A stretch of DNA of 64,000 bases. It comes from Nothopassalora personata. Taxonomy: Eukaryota; Ascomycota; Dothideomycetes; Mycosphaerellales; Mycosphaerellaceae. Both the position numbers and the translations under genes were made by a program. This document shows positions 41,030 to 52,007 of the stretch, piece after piece. Within the stretch, counting starts at the first letter, position 1; every line of letters starts with the position of its first letter. A model generated the notes under the pieces. It did no database searches. It was given only the letters and a program-made list of their open reading frames with translations, and was not told where the DNA came from. The stretch is from assembly GCA_033816765.1 (NCBI GenBank), contig CM066298.1, forward strand, positions 1,364,001 through 1,428,000, given 5' to 3'.

Positions 41030-41908
41030 ATGGTCGCCGTCGACTACTTCCTCGCCATCTTGGCACTGTCCCTATGCACGCTGGCATGCCCCCTGGGACC
41101 CCATGATCTCTCCCGCCGCGCCAACACCAAGAACGCCTCCAGCTCAATCCCCTCCGCAACCACCTGGTCACCACCCTCCTCCATGACAAAAGCCTTGGAC
41201 CAAGTCTGGAACGAAACTCTCAAAGAAAACCCCAGCTGGTCCGACGACAAAAACTGGATCTTCGATCAACTCATTGCCAACAATGGCAGCATCAACTACT
41301 GCGTTCGCTGGAACACCGCCCAGTCTTCGACTGCGAGGAACAGAACTCTCACTGCATCGGCGCTGCAGCGTAGTCTTCAGAAGTGGGTTAATACGCTCGT
41401 TGGGTTCGAGGGATTCCCACTCTCGACCGTTAATGTTAAGGTCGTCGGATACGCAGTCAAGGACAAGAGCCTACTGAAAGGTGACGTCTCGGGAATTGAT
41501 GTCTACAACACAACCGATACGGACGGGGTTCCGGAATGTGATACAAGATGCTATCGCGGCGCGCATCTTGATGGGGATCTTTCGAGTTGCCCGGGTGGTA
41601 AGGCGAGCCGTTATGATATTTCCCTTTGGCTTGACGATTCTTTGACGGGTAACACGGGAGGCTATGGTTTTGATTGGGGAGAGGAGCTGCCGCCGACCTA
41701 TTTCTTCTCCACATTTCAGGATGACAATGTGCATATTCTGTTGCATGAGATGGGCCATGGGTTTGGACTTTTGGATTTCTATACTTGGACTCCTGAGGGA
41801 CAGGAGAATTTTATTATGAAGGCGGGCAGTGCAACGCAGATTACGGAGTTTGATGCGTGGATGCTAAGAGATTGGTGGAGGAGGCTGAAGGCTGTTCGTA
41901 AGTGGTAG
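41030..41908 (+). CDS. Secreted zinc metallopeptidase, HExxH type
   Basis: This 292-residue protein has a signal peptide (hydrophobic core FLAILALSLCTLA, cleavage near residue 20) and is therefore exported. The active site HEMGHGFGLLD is at about residues 239-249, matching the extended HExxHxxGxxD/H metzincin-type pattern with Asp as the third ligand. NFIMKAG about 20 residues later could be the Met-turn that supports the zinc site. Several Cys between about residues 80 and 190 may form disulfides. No intron is apparent. It is the first host gene right of the transposon island; secreted peptidases in such places can be fast-evolving, but the sequence does not show that here. Substrate unknown. 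Confidence 0.75.
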   Translation: MVAVDYFLAILALSLCTLACPLGPHDLSRRANTKNASSSIPSATTWSPPSSMTKALDQVWNETLKENPSWSDDKNWIFDQLIANNGSINYCVRWNTAQSSTARNRTLTASALQRSLQKWVNTLVGFEGFPLSTVNVKVVGYAVKDKSLLKGDVSGIDVYNTTDTDGVPECDTRCYRGAHLDGDLSSCPGGKASRYDISLWLDDSLTGNTGGYGFDWGEELPPTYFFSTFQDDNVHILLHEMGHGFGLLDFYTWTPEGQENFIMKAGSATQITEFDAWMLRDWWRRLKAVRKW

Positions 41909-42125
41909 AGAGGACCGAGCAGTGCAAGGATTCTGTATGATGATTGTGGGCCGTCAAGAGACTTTGCATCGAATGCACTGGTCTTCTGTCGTTACTGTGT
42001 GCTATCTACGCTGTACTCGGCCGTTATTCAATCAAGACTCTCAATACCCGAAATCATTACTCATGCTAACATACCCATAGATGCAACAATTCTAAGCCTT
42101 TCCTACATTGACAGATGTGTGCGCC

Positions 42126-45100
42126 CTACATTCCCAGGACTGGCGACAAGTCGCGTCTGATCGACCCGGGGCTTGCACCTCGCGCCTTGAGTCGACTAGA
42201 TGGTGAAGTGCTGTTGCCTTCGGCATCCACGACGACTGGGCTGTCAGTGGTGCTGGGCGCTTCCTCGTCGACAGGATCAGCTGGAATCGGAGTCACGGTC
42301 ACAGTGGGCACTGGCTCGTCGAGCAGGACTAGACTCCCAGTGGGCGGGAAAGAAGGCTCGGCTGGAACCGGAACCACGGTTGCGGTGATAGGCCCGAGGG
42401 TAGTCTCGATCGTACTGGGAGATAGCACTGGAGGAATTACAACAGTGGTCGGTGTCTCGGAGCTTGCGGTTGTTGCCTCGCTACTCCCCGTCGCAGTGTC
42501 GATTGGTGCCGGGCCTTCGATTTGGCCTGAAGATGGCAATGGAGTCACAACGATAGTAAGGGGCTCCTCTATCTCCACAGAAACAGGGCTTGGGAGTGGA
42601 ACAGGAGGAGCACTCGCTGACGATGAGTAGCTCGTGGCGATGGAGATTATGGAACCATTGGACGGAGCTGGAAAGCCAAAGCTGGGACTAGAGGTTGGGA
42701 GTGTTGGTAGGACCGTCATGTTCACACTGATTGGTGTGATGTTTGGTGGAATTGCCGTTGCATTGACTGATGGGGACGACGGGCCAACACTAGGACTCAA
42801 GCTCGTGATCGAGCGGACAGAGTCCGTGTCGATAGCGACTGAAGAAGTGCTTCCTGCGACAGTCGTGACGTTTAACGATGGCGTTGCAATACCCACACTC
42901 CGGTCCAAGCTCGAAAGCGTGGGCGGAGAGGTTGTGATACTAGTGTTCGAGGTAGGGTTCTGTCCAACAGTCGTGGCATTTGACGATCGAAACGGAAGTT
43001 CGACACTCGGAATCAGACTCGTAAGTGTAGGCAGAGCGGTCGTGCTGAGACCAGTCGAACCAGTGTTCTGAGCAATGGCTGTCGCATTTGATGACGGTCT
43101 TGGAATGCTACCGCTAATGCTGAAGGTGGTCGTTGGAGGTAGAGGAGGTGTACTGGCACTAGCCGGCGTAGTGATCTCGGTGCTGACCGTCGAGTAGCTT
43201 GAACGCGACGGTGTTGGGCCATAGCGAGTCAGCGTTCCATTTGTGATGGTGATGTAGTCCGTGATAGTGGTGAAGGTGGCCGCGGGAATAGAGGGGACAG
43301 TCGTCGAGATGCTTGTCAGTGAGGTGACATCTGCCGTGCTTGACACCGGAGACGCGATACTGGTCGAGGTGCTGGAGTTGCTCGAAATGCTCGATAGCGA
43401 GCTGATGTCTGTGGTCGCCGCTACCGAGGAGGTCGTGCGTATAGACGAGCTAGGCAATGATGAGCTTATGGCAGTTAGCCTCGAGAGCGATGCTCGAACA
43501 GGCACAGCTATCTTACCTCAAAATTACGGGCTCAGCGGTCGCTGTGGGCTCTGGATCGAAGTAGGCGGCAACACGGTAGACCTGAATAGCGCCCTCGCCA
43601 CCACAGGTCTGGCTCGAGTTGGCCTTGCAAACGTAATTGCACTGCCCTCCTGCTGCCACTGGAGCATATGCAAAGTTGCTGCCACAGAAGCACTCGCCTC
43701 CATATTCCAGACCAAAGTAGGTGTAATCATCACAGAAATCTGCACAAGTCTCGGCGGTAACGCTGAATGAATCATTCGGAGTATCGTATTCCGTCGCATC
43801 AGCTAGGAGTCGATCAATCCGGTCGTCTTCGTAGCAACCCAGGATGTCGAACTTTCCAACATCAAGAGGTGCCATCACGTCAGAAGTTTCAGGTACCTCT
43901 GGCTCGGGTGACGGGCCTGGAGCCGTGGCGTTCAGAAGTCGTCCTGATAGCAGACCCTTTGCGGCTGATGAGACAGGCACCGGGTAGCCCTTCAGATAAC
44001 AGCCAGCACCTTGAAGTGTGACCGCATAACAACCATCGTAAGTTGAGCATGCCTCTAGACACTCGCCAAAAGCGCCTCCGTTACCGCTAGGCGAATCAGT
44101 ATCGAAGGCATAAATGTCTTTTCCAGCGAAATCCTGATCGCAAGCAATTTCAAATTCTTCACTGTTCATAGTGGTATACGTAGTGCCTGAAGCTGCAGGG
44201 CATTGCGGTCGAGGGGTGACAAGTCGTGCTCCGGAGATGCCTGGCGTGAAGTAGCAGCCGTCCGCAGCCTTTTGAAGTGTGCATAGGCGTAGTAGTTGTT
44301 AGTCTGTGTATCGTTTGATGGGACTAAGGAGTACTTATCATTCTCAGAGAGATTTGCGGCATCACAGCCGTCGTTACGGTCACACAGGTTCAGGCACGTC
44401 GTGATGTTTGCGACGTTACGACGGCTAGCCGTGCTGGCTCCGGCAGCCTGGTAGTCCTGGTAGGTGAAAAAGCGAGCGAAAGAGTTGGCCACCACCTCAG
44501 TTTCGTTGCTTGGGCATGGAACGACCGTTCGAGCCACAGAAGTGGACGACGAGCTGCGAGTCGAAGTCGATGTGGTCTTAGCAGTGCTGCTGGTAGTCGA
44601 TGTGGTTGTGATCACCGGCTCGGGGGCTGGCACGCGCTGGCCTTTGATCGCTCCGTTGATCCCTGGACGGGATAATGCTTGGCCAATACTACTCTTCAGG
44701 TAGCCTGTTCATGGTTAGATCGTTCTAGATGGGCTGCAGGCAATGGCCAGCTTACATGCTTCACCCGACAGCGACACATCAACACATCTTGTCTCATTGC
44801 CGCAAGCATTGATGCAACCTTCCAGATCTTCAACGGAAACCATTCTGAGGTCTCCTCCTGCATGATCTGTATCACATTCAATGGTGAAATTATGGCTGGA
44901 GGTGGAGACGAATGATTTGCCATTCGATGCGGGACAGGCAGGCGGCGGGTTAGTGACCGGCGTGATCTTTCTAGCACTCCGAATGTCCGAAGCGCGCAGT
45001 CTGGTACCCAGTGTGCCCTTCAGGTAGCCTGCGAGGTTCAGTACATTTAAGAATCGGAAGTGGCCGGTATCGTCTTACAAGCTACACCCGAAAGCGATAC

Positions 45101-45334
45101 ATTTACACATCTGGGATTCGTATCGCAAGCGAGTATGCACCCCTCGAGGCTGTTGACAGTCACTGAACCTATGTCTCCACCCCGGTAGTCGATGCCGCAT
45201 TCGATCTCGAAAATGTTGCCTTGTGGACCCCTGTATTGATGTCCATTCGAGGCAGGGCATGTTGGTCCGGCTGCAACAGCCGTGCTGGCCAAAGCCATGA
45301 GCCCAAAGGCAGAAGCCGCCATAGAGCGGTACAT
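42126..45334 (-). CDS. PAN/WSC-domain cell-surface protein with mucin-like tail, five exons
   Basis: By my model the exons are 45334-45079, 45028-44756, 44704-44325, 44268-43517 and 43464-42126; together they give 999 residues in one frame. A signal peptide (residues 1-21) is followed by four Cys-rich PAN/apple-like modules, with the repeated pattern CVxVSLSGxAC-YLKG in the first two. A WSC domain (GCYEDD...CADFC...CFCG...CGG, about 443-536) comes next, then some 450 residues rich in Ser, Thr, Pro and Val. WSC domains bind carbohydrate in cell-wall proteins; the tail is probably heavily O-glycosylated. I see no membrane span or GPI signal at the C terminus. The third intron (donor GTCCCA) and the exon-5 acceptor (43464 or 43449) are the least certain. 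Confidence 0.7.
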
Positions 45335-46387
45335 ATTGTGCTAGATCCACGTAAATGATCTGTTGAATATGCAAGATCATTGATTGTGCTGGAGCAGCTC
45401 GCTCTTTTGAAGGAGATCTGCCAGGGCTTCCATGTATCCAGTCTGGCATGCATTGACGTGCAGTCAAGACGTGCGTGACAGGCAGCGCACAAGAGCTGCC
45501 AGTCGTTCATCGGCTAAGCAGATCTAGGCGCGGCTGTTTACAACTCCACAGTGTCGGAATGCTCAACTTCGTGCCGTCATGCAAGGGACTCAGGACCCAT
45601 TGTGTTTATGACCTGACCTTAGAGCATCGGCGCCTGTCTGGGAGTCCTGTACGTGAAGTCACAGAATTGCACTGCTAATAGGACAGCCAGCAAGTCAGAC
45701 TCCCTCGAGAGTGTGGTACGTGCCCGTGCCAAATGCAGTATCAGGGTACTACCAGGAGTACCTACAGCTGTAGGCAAGTTTGTTCCAAATGTTTCAGAGT
45801 CCAGCTCTGATCAATATGATCACAAAAGAAGGGCCATGTATAACACTTCGTCAGTGCTGACGCGTAACAAATCGCGCACCTCAGAGTCGCGTTCAGCCAG
45901 GATGAAGGGCCACGGAGACTCAATGCTGCGATCCAGAGGCAGTAAGTCGAAGACCAGTCATCCTCCAGCCGGGAAGGCCTATTTCAACGTCAGTACATGC
46001 TCGCTTCACTTCAGCTTCAGAGCGTTTCACATGCTCTCACTTCGTGCACAGGCTCCTGCTTCGTACCACCAACTTCAAATCGCCGCGATACTAAAGCCTG
46101 TTTTTGCCTCGTCGGCATCATCACCGCAACACCTTCCACTTCCTCTTGAAAACTCACCAGGACATCACATTCATAGACCAACACCGCCTCCAACACCAAC
46201 TTCTCCACCGAGCAGGCTCACACGCCTACAACTACCAGGTCTTCGCCGGGTGGGCTGCCAGCCCTACGTTAGTCATAGCTGAGGACCTCACCAAAGCATC
46301 ACCTTCGCCGAGTGGGCCTCCAATCCTACCACACACACACCAGCTTCACCACACCAGATCACCATCTCCATCCACCATCCACCGCCC
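45335..46387. other. Intergenic region between divergent genes
   Basis: 1.05 kb containing the upstream regions of the PAN/WSC gene (minus) and of the gene at 46388 (plus). CA- and CT-rich pyrimidine tracts precede the latter. No convincing gene. Confidence 0.4.
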
Positions 46388-47917
46388 ATGGCGCCCAAAT
46401 CCATCCACCTAACCGCCGGCTCCCCCAAACCCAAGAAATCCTACATCCCTCGCAAACCCCTCACAACCCAAGGCAAGATCCTCAAAGCCATCGCTACAAA
46501 AGAAAAGAAAGCCAAGAATCAGCCGCGCGAAGCGCCTGCTGGCAGTGAGAACGTCTTCGGCACCGCCATGGCCGATGATGACGATGCAAAGCCCAAGAAC
46601 TACAAGGCAAAATCTTTCGCACCCCCAGATGAGACAGACTACCTAGCAGAAGAGCTAAAGAAGCGAAACCTCGCTAAAGCTCGGGGCAACAAGAAGGAAG
46701 GATGGAGTCTTCGGAAGAAACCGCTCACAACGCAGCAGAAGATTGCTGCGGCGATTGCGGTAAGAAGGACGAAGGGTGGTGTTGCGAATACCGCGCCGAG
46801 TGTGCCTGTGGCGAAGCGAGGGAAGAGGGAGACGCCAGGTCTGATGAGTATCCTCAAACAGCAGGATAAGGGGTTCCTGCCGATGACAACGGAGGGGAGA
46901 GAGAAAGGGGAAGGTGGAGGAGCTGCGTTGAGTTGGAATGATATTAAGACTGCGGAGGATATGAGGCGGGAGAAGAGAGAGGAGGAGAGGCTGAGGAGTG
47001 TGTCGTTTCAGCCGACGTTGAGGGCGAGGAAGTGGAGGGCTCTGCATGGGGTGAAGGACTGGCCTGTGAAGAAGGATGACGGGTCCAAGAAGATCAAGGA
47101 TGCCAAGGCGCATGCTCTAGGGCAGGGCGAGAAAACTCGACCGCCAGGAACCGGAAGGGAAGGAGGAAAAGCTACTGCCAAGTCCAAGTCCACCGCTGGC
47201 TGGTTCACGGGCCTTCCAGATGAAGTCCGCAACCGGATTTGGAGACTCGTCGTGATCGACGAAAAGAGCTGCGTCTGGCCCACGTCTCCTACCGGTCGCG
47301 AACAGCCTGACTTGGCGATGACTTGCACGCAGATCCGGCGGGAAGTTCTGCCGATCTACTACGGTCTCAACACCTTCGGGATCAGTCTGCAGAAGGAACC
47401 CATGTCTGCTGACTCAGCTCACACATTCCAGAAGAAGAAGGCGCTTACGGGTCTTGCGGCGATGCATAAGTGGGCCAGCACAATCGGCAACGAGAAGGTG
47501 GCCTGGCTATCCATGATTCGGAATTGGGCTTTCGAGTATCAGGATCCGGCATTGAGGTGGGGCCAGAGAGCTATGGTTGATGATGACGACTCGTTCGTGA
47601 TATCGATGCGGATTAAGCCCATTGTCAGGCAGGATCGTCCAGAACGCGAAGAAGATCTCGGAGAGCCAAAGGGCGGTGAGGAGGTACGGCAGCCCGTCAG
47701 CACCGCAGATGTGGAGGTGCATCTCGAAGCATCGTGCTTCATGCGCGGTTGGTCTGAGTGCGGTAAGTGTCGGGTACAAGAGACACCGATCGAACTTGCG
47801 GCGGCCGTCATGTGGATGCTGGAGGTCGGTGTCTCTGCCAATACGCTCTACAAGGTCGCCAATGAGTTTCGAGGCATGCTCCGGACATTGACCAGAGCGA
47901 GGTGTGTCCGCAGCTGA
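46388..47917 (+). CDS. Fungal LPDEVRNRI-type (F-box/2EXR-like) protein with basic repeated N terminus
   Basis: This has 509 residues in a single open frame. The N-terminal 260 are Lys/Arg/Glu-rich and carry a repeat, KPLTTQGKI at about residue 23 and KPLTTQQKI at about 111, each followed by an Ala/Ile-rich basic helix. From about 274 comes GLPDEVRNRIWRLVV, then DLAMTCTQIRREVLPIYYG, the signature of a large fungal family usually annotated as F-box-like or 2EXR. The function of that family is mostly unknown; F-box proteins recruit substrates for ubiquitination. The N terminus suggests nuclear or nucleic-acid association, which is inference. Confidence 0.7.
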   Translation: MAPKSIHLTAGSPKPKKSYIPRKPLTTQGKILKAIATKEKKAKNQPREAPAGSENVFGTAMADDDDAKPKNYKAKSFAPPDETDYLAEELKKRNLAKARGNKKEGWSLRKKPLTTQQKIAAAIAVRRTKGGVANTAPSVPVAKRGKRETPGLMSILKQQDKGFLPMTTEGREKGEGGGAALSWNDIKTAEDMRREKREEERLRSVSFQPTLRARKWRALHGVKDWPVKKDDGSKKIKDAKAHALGQGEKTRPPGTGREGGKATAKSKSTAGWFTGLPDEVRNRIWRLVVIDEKSCVWPTSPTGREQPDLAMTCTQIRREVLPIYYGLNTFGISLQKEPMSADSAHTFQKKKALTGLAAMHKWASTIGNEKVAWLSMIRNWAFEYQDPALRWGQRAMVDDDDSFVISMRIKPIVRQDRPEREEDLGEPKGGEEVRQPVSTADVEVHLEASCFMRGWSECGKCRVQETPIELAAAVMWMLEVGVSANTLYKVANEFRGMLRTLTRARCVRS

Positions 47918-48198
47918 AGAGCAGAGGCAAGCCATTAGACATGCCGATCTCGCCAGCTGAAGACAGTCTTCCCACGAACGATGAAAGCCCTCCAGACATG
48001 GTTGAACCACGATGCTGCTTGGGGCATCACGCCCACAAGATTGGCTGGATCGCGCAATAGTGCTTCGATGACAGTACGATCTTCTCAGCAGCTCTTTCTC
48101 GCCTCGGAGCGTGACCCTGGTATGAGCAGCATAGAAGTCCCGAGCTTCGATGTCCTTTGAAGCCAGCTCCAGAATCACTTTTCGGTTTCAATTCCGTC
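47918..48198. terminator. Convergent 3' ends, 46388 gene and RRP40
   Basis: 281 bases hold the 3' untranslated regions of two convergent genes. I see no separate gene. Confidence 0.35.
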
Positions 48199-48930
48199 TC
48201 AGACATCCTTCAACGCCCTCTTCACCAACTTCTTTTGACTCTCCACATCTAAGCCTTGCTCATCCACCTCTTTCAAAAGTCTCCCAATCATGACCGTCTC
48301 CCTCACACTCCCACTATCGATCCAGACCCTCCCATTCCTCCCCACCGCAAACTCAAACCTGACCTTCTCGCCCACCTCCTCAAGCACCACAACGCCTCCT
48401 TTACTCTTCCCACTCTTGTCCGTCCCCATCATCAACCTCCTCGCGAAACAGGGAGTGACCCAGAAACTCATCCCGCCCGTCAACGGTCCCATGCCCTCTC
48501 CCTTGCCCGTCGCAGAGTTCAAACATTCAATCTCCGTGTCCTCCCATCGTGACGCGCTGCATACTCTCGCATAAACCATATCGCCCGCTTTGAGTTGCGG
48601 CCGGGATTTCTTGTTTGCGCCTTCGAAGGCGAGTTGACCTAGCAACGCGTGAGGTGTGTGGGGTGTGATGGAGCAGAAGTAGACATCGGAGCCGGAATGG
48701 TGGATCTGGGCGATGACTAGGTCGCCGACGGAGGGCAGATATCGGCCGTGAGGATGTTCCAGCCAAAGGGCGGACTTCTTGGGGTCGGTTTGGAGGCTTC
48801 CGGCGGTGGTGGTGAGGATTGTTTGGGGTGGGATGTGGCGGAGGCCGGGGCCGAGGGTGAGGGTGCCCTTTTTCGATTTCGGGAGCCGGTCGGTGGGGAT
48901 TTGCTCGCCGGGCAGCAGGATAGTGGCCAT
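48199..48930 (-). CDS. RRP40: Exosome complex cap subunit Rrp40
   Basis: The 243-residue protein matches Rrp40 in length (yeast about 240). The N-terminal strand region (ILLPGEQI, then LGPGL) is followed by an S1 domain at about 65-115 (PSVGDLVIAQIHHSGSDVYF) and the diagnostic LAFEGANKKSRP...GDMVYARV stretch. A KH-like C terminus (GKGEGMGPL, then FWVTPCFARRLM) completes the family. Rrp40 is one of three RNA-binding cap proteins of the RNA exosome and threads RNA to Rrp44/Rrp6 in the nucleus and cytoplasm. Rrp4 and Csl4 are the alternatives; the AFEGA segment and GMG-type KH region favour Rrp40. The ATG at 48930 is the obvious start. It is head-to-head with SSZ1. Confidence 0.85.
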   Translation of the reverse strand: MATILLPGEQIPTDRLPKSKKGTLTLGPGLRHIPPQTILTTTAGSLQTDPKKSALWLEHPHGRYLPSVGDLVIAQIHHSGSDVYFCSITPHTPHALLGQLAFEGANKKSRPQLKAGDMVYARVCSASRWEDTEIECLNSATGKGEGMGPLTGGMSFWVTPCFARRLMMGTDKSGKSKGGVVVLEEVGEKVRFEFAVGRNGRVWIDSGSVRETVMIGRLLKEVDEQGLDVESQKKLVKRALKDV

Positions 48931-49162
48931 CGTTGTAGATGATGTGTATGAGACGTCTTCACGTCCGATGCCACAGGCACTTCATTCAGCTTCCAGATAT
49001 CTAAGGTTTCGGGTAGATCCGAGGCGATTTTGGGGGCTCCATTAAGGGCTTCGCGAATTTTGGTGAGGCCGTTCATTTATTTACTGCTAGCGCCAGAGCC
49101 GTTGGCGGTTCCTTCTTGCTGTACAATACTACTGTTACAATACAGCGAGTGATACAGCCAAC
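48931..49162. promoter_or_regulatory. Bidirectional promoter between RRP40 and SSZ1
   Basis: Only 232 bases separate the two divergent start codons, so both promoters and leaders must lie here. Both genes serve RNA/ribosome housekeeping, so shared regulation is plausible. No TATA box is obvious. Confidence 0.6.
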
Positions 49163-50947
49163 ATGAGCGGACAAACCTCAGGCACCGCGACGCCTGCACA
49201 GGTCGAGCAGGAGACGCAGTCGGGACGAGTCGCGATTGGCATCTCGTTCGGCAATTCGTACAGCAGCATTGCCTACACCAACCCTTCCGACGGCAAGGCA
49301 GAAGTCATCGCAGATCCAGACGGCGACCGACAGATTCCCTCGATCCTCTCATACGTCAGCGGCGAGGAATATCACGGCGCCCAGGCCAAAGCCCAGATCG
49401 TCCGCAACCCACGAGACACAATCACCCACTTCCGCGACTTCATTGGAAAGCCGTTCAAGGACATTGATCCTTCGCCATGCCAAGCGAGCGCCCACCCGAT
49501 CGAGAAGGACGGTTCGGTAGCATTCCAGGTGCAAGAAAAGGTCTCAGAGCAGGAGGATGGCCCGAAGCCGGAGAAGAGCACATTGACCATTAAAGAGGTT
49601 ACAACAAGACATCTGCGGAGACTGAAGCAGTCGGCGTCGGATTACCTTGGCAAGTCTGTCAACGCTGCAGTAATCACAGTCCCATCCGACTTCTCAGACG
49701 CACAAAAGATTGCTCTCACCAAGTCTGCACAAGAGGCTGGCCTTGAGGTGCTCCAGTTCATCAACGAGCCGACTTCTGCTCTTCTTGCACACGATGCGAA
49801 GGTTCAGCTGAACGGTGAGGTGACATCTTCGCAAGACAAGAACGTCATTGTGGCAGATCTCGGTGGCACTCGGTCTGACGTTGCCGTCATCTCAAGCAGA
49901 GGTGGCGTCTACAGCACTCTGGCGACTGCACACGATTACGATCTCGGTGGCTCGAGCTTGGACAGGGTCTTGATCGAGTACGCAGCGAAAGAGTTCCTCA
50001 AGAAGAACAAAAACTCAAAAGACCCACGCGAGAACGAGCGCAGCTTGTCGAAACTCACACTTGAAGCCGAAGCAGTGCGGAAAGCGCTCAGCCTGAGTGC
50101 CTCTGCCTCTTTCTCAATCGAATCGCTCTCCGACGGCATCGACTTCAGCTTGAGCGTCAACAGATCACGATTTGAGCTTCTCGCCAACAAGGTCCTCATG
50201 TCCTTCACCCGTCTGATCGAGAGCGCTGTACAGAAAGCTGAACTGGACGTCCTCGACATTGACGAGATTCTGATCTCGGGTGGTACCGCGCACACGCCAA
50301 AGATCGCATCGAACCTTCAATCGCACTTCGCAGTGAGCACAACGGTCGTCGCACCAAGCACAAGCCCGACTGCGGTCAACCCAAGCGAGCTTACACCACG
50401 AGGTGCCGCAATTCAGGCCTCCCTCATCGCAGAGTTCGAGCAGCAGGATATTGCGGAGAACACCGAGGCAGTGGTCACCGTCACCCCACACCTCGCGAGC
50501 GCCATCGGCCTCGCAACCGGCGACGATCAGTTCGCCGTCATCATCCCTCCCCAGACTCCGGTTCCTGTGCGGAGAACAGTTCAGATCCCCGTCAAAGCTG
50601 GCGGCGATGTGCTGTTGAAGCTTGCTGAGGGCGTGCGGGAGATCAAAGTCACTCAAGCGGAGAAGCCAGCTACGAATGGTGCCAACGACGACGATGACGA
50701 GGACGATGACGAGGACGATGACGATTCGGACGATGAGCCAGAGGAGGTCAGGGAGAAGGTCTGGAAGGCTGGAAAGACACTTGCTGAGGTTGGTATCAAG
50801 GATGTGAAGAAGGGCGGTAAGGTTGAGGTGCAGGTCAATGTCGCAGCTGATCTGGCTGTGTCTGTTGTTGCACGGGAAGTTGGTGGCAAGGGCGGTGTGA
50901 GAGGAAGTCTCGAGGCTGGGCAGCCGCAGGCGAATGGAAGCGCATAA
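49163..50947 (+). CDS. SSZ1: Hsp70-like chaperone Ssz1 of the ribosome-associated complex
   Basis: This has 594 residues. The N-terminal actin-like ATPase fold shows the phosphate-1 segment GISFGNSYSSIAY (about residue 27), KSVNAAVITVPSDF (about 172), the phosphate-2 variant DLGGTRSD (about 232; canonical Hsp70s have DLGGGT) and ISGGTAHTPKI (about 372). The substrate-binding part is short, as in Ssz1, and has an acidic run of Asp/Glu at about 510-530. Ssz1 pairs with the J-protein zuotin to form the RAC that activates Ssb at the ribosome exit; it binds but barely hydrolyses ATP. At 594 residues it is longer than yeast Ssz1 (538) and shorter than classic Hsp70 (about 640). A cytosolic location is expected. 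Confidence 0.88.
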   Translation: MSGQTSGTATPAQVEQETQSGRVAIGISFGNSYSSIAYTNPSDGKAEVIADPDGDRQIPSILSYVSGEEYHGAQAKAQIVRNPRDTITHFRDFIGKPFKDIDPSPCQASAHPIEKDGSVAFQVQEKVSEQEDGPKPEKSTLTIKEVTTRHLRRLKQSASDYLGKSVNAAVITVPSDFSDAQKIALTKSAQEAGLEVLQFINEPTSALLAHDAKVQLNGEVTSSQDKNVIVADLGGTRSDVAVISSRGGVYSTLATAHDYDLGGSSLDRVLIEYAAKEFLKKNKNSKDPRENERSLSKLTLEAEAVRKALSLSASASFSIESLSDGIDFSLSVNRSRFELLANKVLMSFTRLIESAVQKAELDVLDIDEILISGGTAHTPKIASNLQSHFAVSTTVVAPSTSPTAVNPSELTPRGAAIQASLIAEFEQQDIAENTEAVVTVTPHLASAIGLATGDDQFAVIIPPQTPVPVRRTVQIPVKAGGDVLLKLAEGVREIKVTQAEKPATNGANDDDDEDDDEDDDDSDDEPEEVREKVWKAGKTLAEVGIKDVKKGGKVEVQVNVAADLAVSVVAREVGGKGGVRGSLEAGQPQANGSA

Positions 50948-51625
50948 ATGGCCACGAGGATATGAAGACGCTGGCCACAAGTCAGCAACGGGAGTCTGTT
51001 CGTCGACACGGCTGTGGTAGGGTCGTTGCATCAGCGGGCGTTACGGGCGGGCATAAAAGGATTGCCAAGATAGATCGATGAAAGCTATGTTGTTGTACCT
51101 GTTCTCAGGGCTGGTGTACAGCTTCCACGATATTGCTCAGAGATGAACAGGTCTAGAGGTTGAGACTGATCGTACCGAGATCGAGGTAGTGCTTTCGAAG
51201 CATCATCATCGGGACGGAAGTGATGTGCATCGCGATCGTGCCTTCCTCCTTCATCACGGCGAGTGGTTCTCGGCACTTGGCGGTGTTCTTGCTGCGTCGC
51301 GCGCGCCTGCTCGTGCCTTTCCCCCGCCCCCCCCCCCCCCCCCCCCCCTTGACCTGTTTGACCTCAACGCCACCGCAACTTTCTCAATTGTATGAGAGCG
51401 ACCAACACACGATCATAATCCGGAACGACTCCGCTCACACCGCCAGAGTGAGCGTGAAGATGGCGCGGCACCAAGACACCACGACTTCAACTCAAGCAGC
51501 CATGGTCGCAGGGCAGAAGGAGAAAAGCAGCGTTAATACAAACTGGAATGCCATCATGACTGCTGCTGCCAGAGCTCTGCTCAAAGAGCGCCCGAACTGG
51601 CCGCCAATGCTGCGCTACCATGACT
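50948..51625. other. Intergenic region with a C22 homopolymer
   Basis: A run of 22 C residues lies at 51327-51348. A 55-codon stretch from an ATG at 51459 could be a first exon of the possible gene at 51626-51920, but I could not find a convincing splice between them. Confidence 0.35.
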
Positions 51626-51920
51626 GACTACGACAGACCATCTGCCACGTGCATGTGATGATGCACTGACATACTTTGACAGTGGCATCCAGTACCTGCG
51701 CAATTGCCTCGACAAGAAGGAAAAGAAACTGCACATCCGGCTTGCAAAGATGCAGAGTGCTCTAGCTTATCTCAATATTGATGCTCTGCGGAAGAAGCTT
51801 CAGCTGGTGAAGGCGGCCAAAGAAGCCAAGGACGAGTACTTCGTCAGTCGCCGCATGTACACGAGTGAGCTGGCGAGAGAGCCATCTCCTTCCCCACACT
51901 ACGACTACGACGCTGAATAG
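51626..51920 (+). CDS. Possible last exon of a small Lys-rich protein
   Basis: The open frame ends ...YDYDAE at 51920 and encodes a charged helical segment (LDKKEKKLHIRLAKMQ, then LRKKLQLVKAAKEAKDEYF) like a short coiled coil. It has no ATG near its beginning, so an upstream exon is needed. A 34-base intron from an ATG at 51620 would fit the frame but is too short for a fungal intron. Unrecognised; the gene structure is unresolved. Confidence 0.3.
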
Positions 51921-52007
51921 TGATGACACCGCCTCATGAGCAGCGTGGAGAGTCATCATAATACGGAGTGCTGCAACTGCACGACGCCTCTTCATACCAA
52001 GACATCC

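Noticed and set aside
51220..51627. 135-codon ORF across the C22 tract
   Set aside because: Its Pro run is simply the poly-C tract; only the part from 51459 might be an exon.
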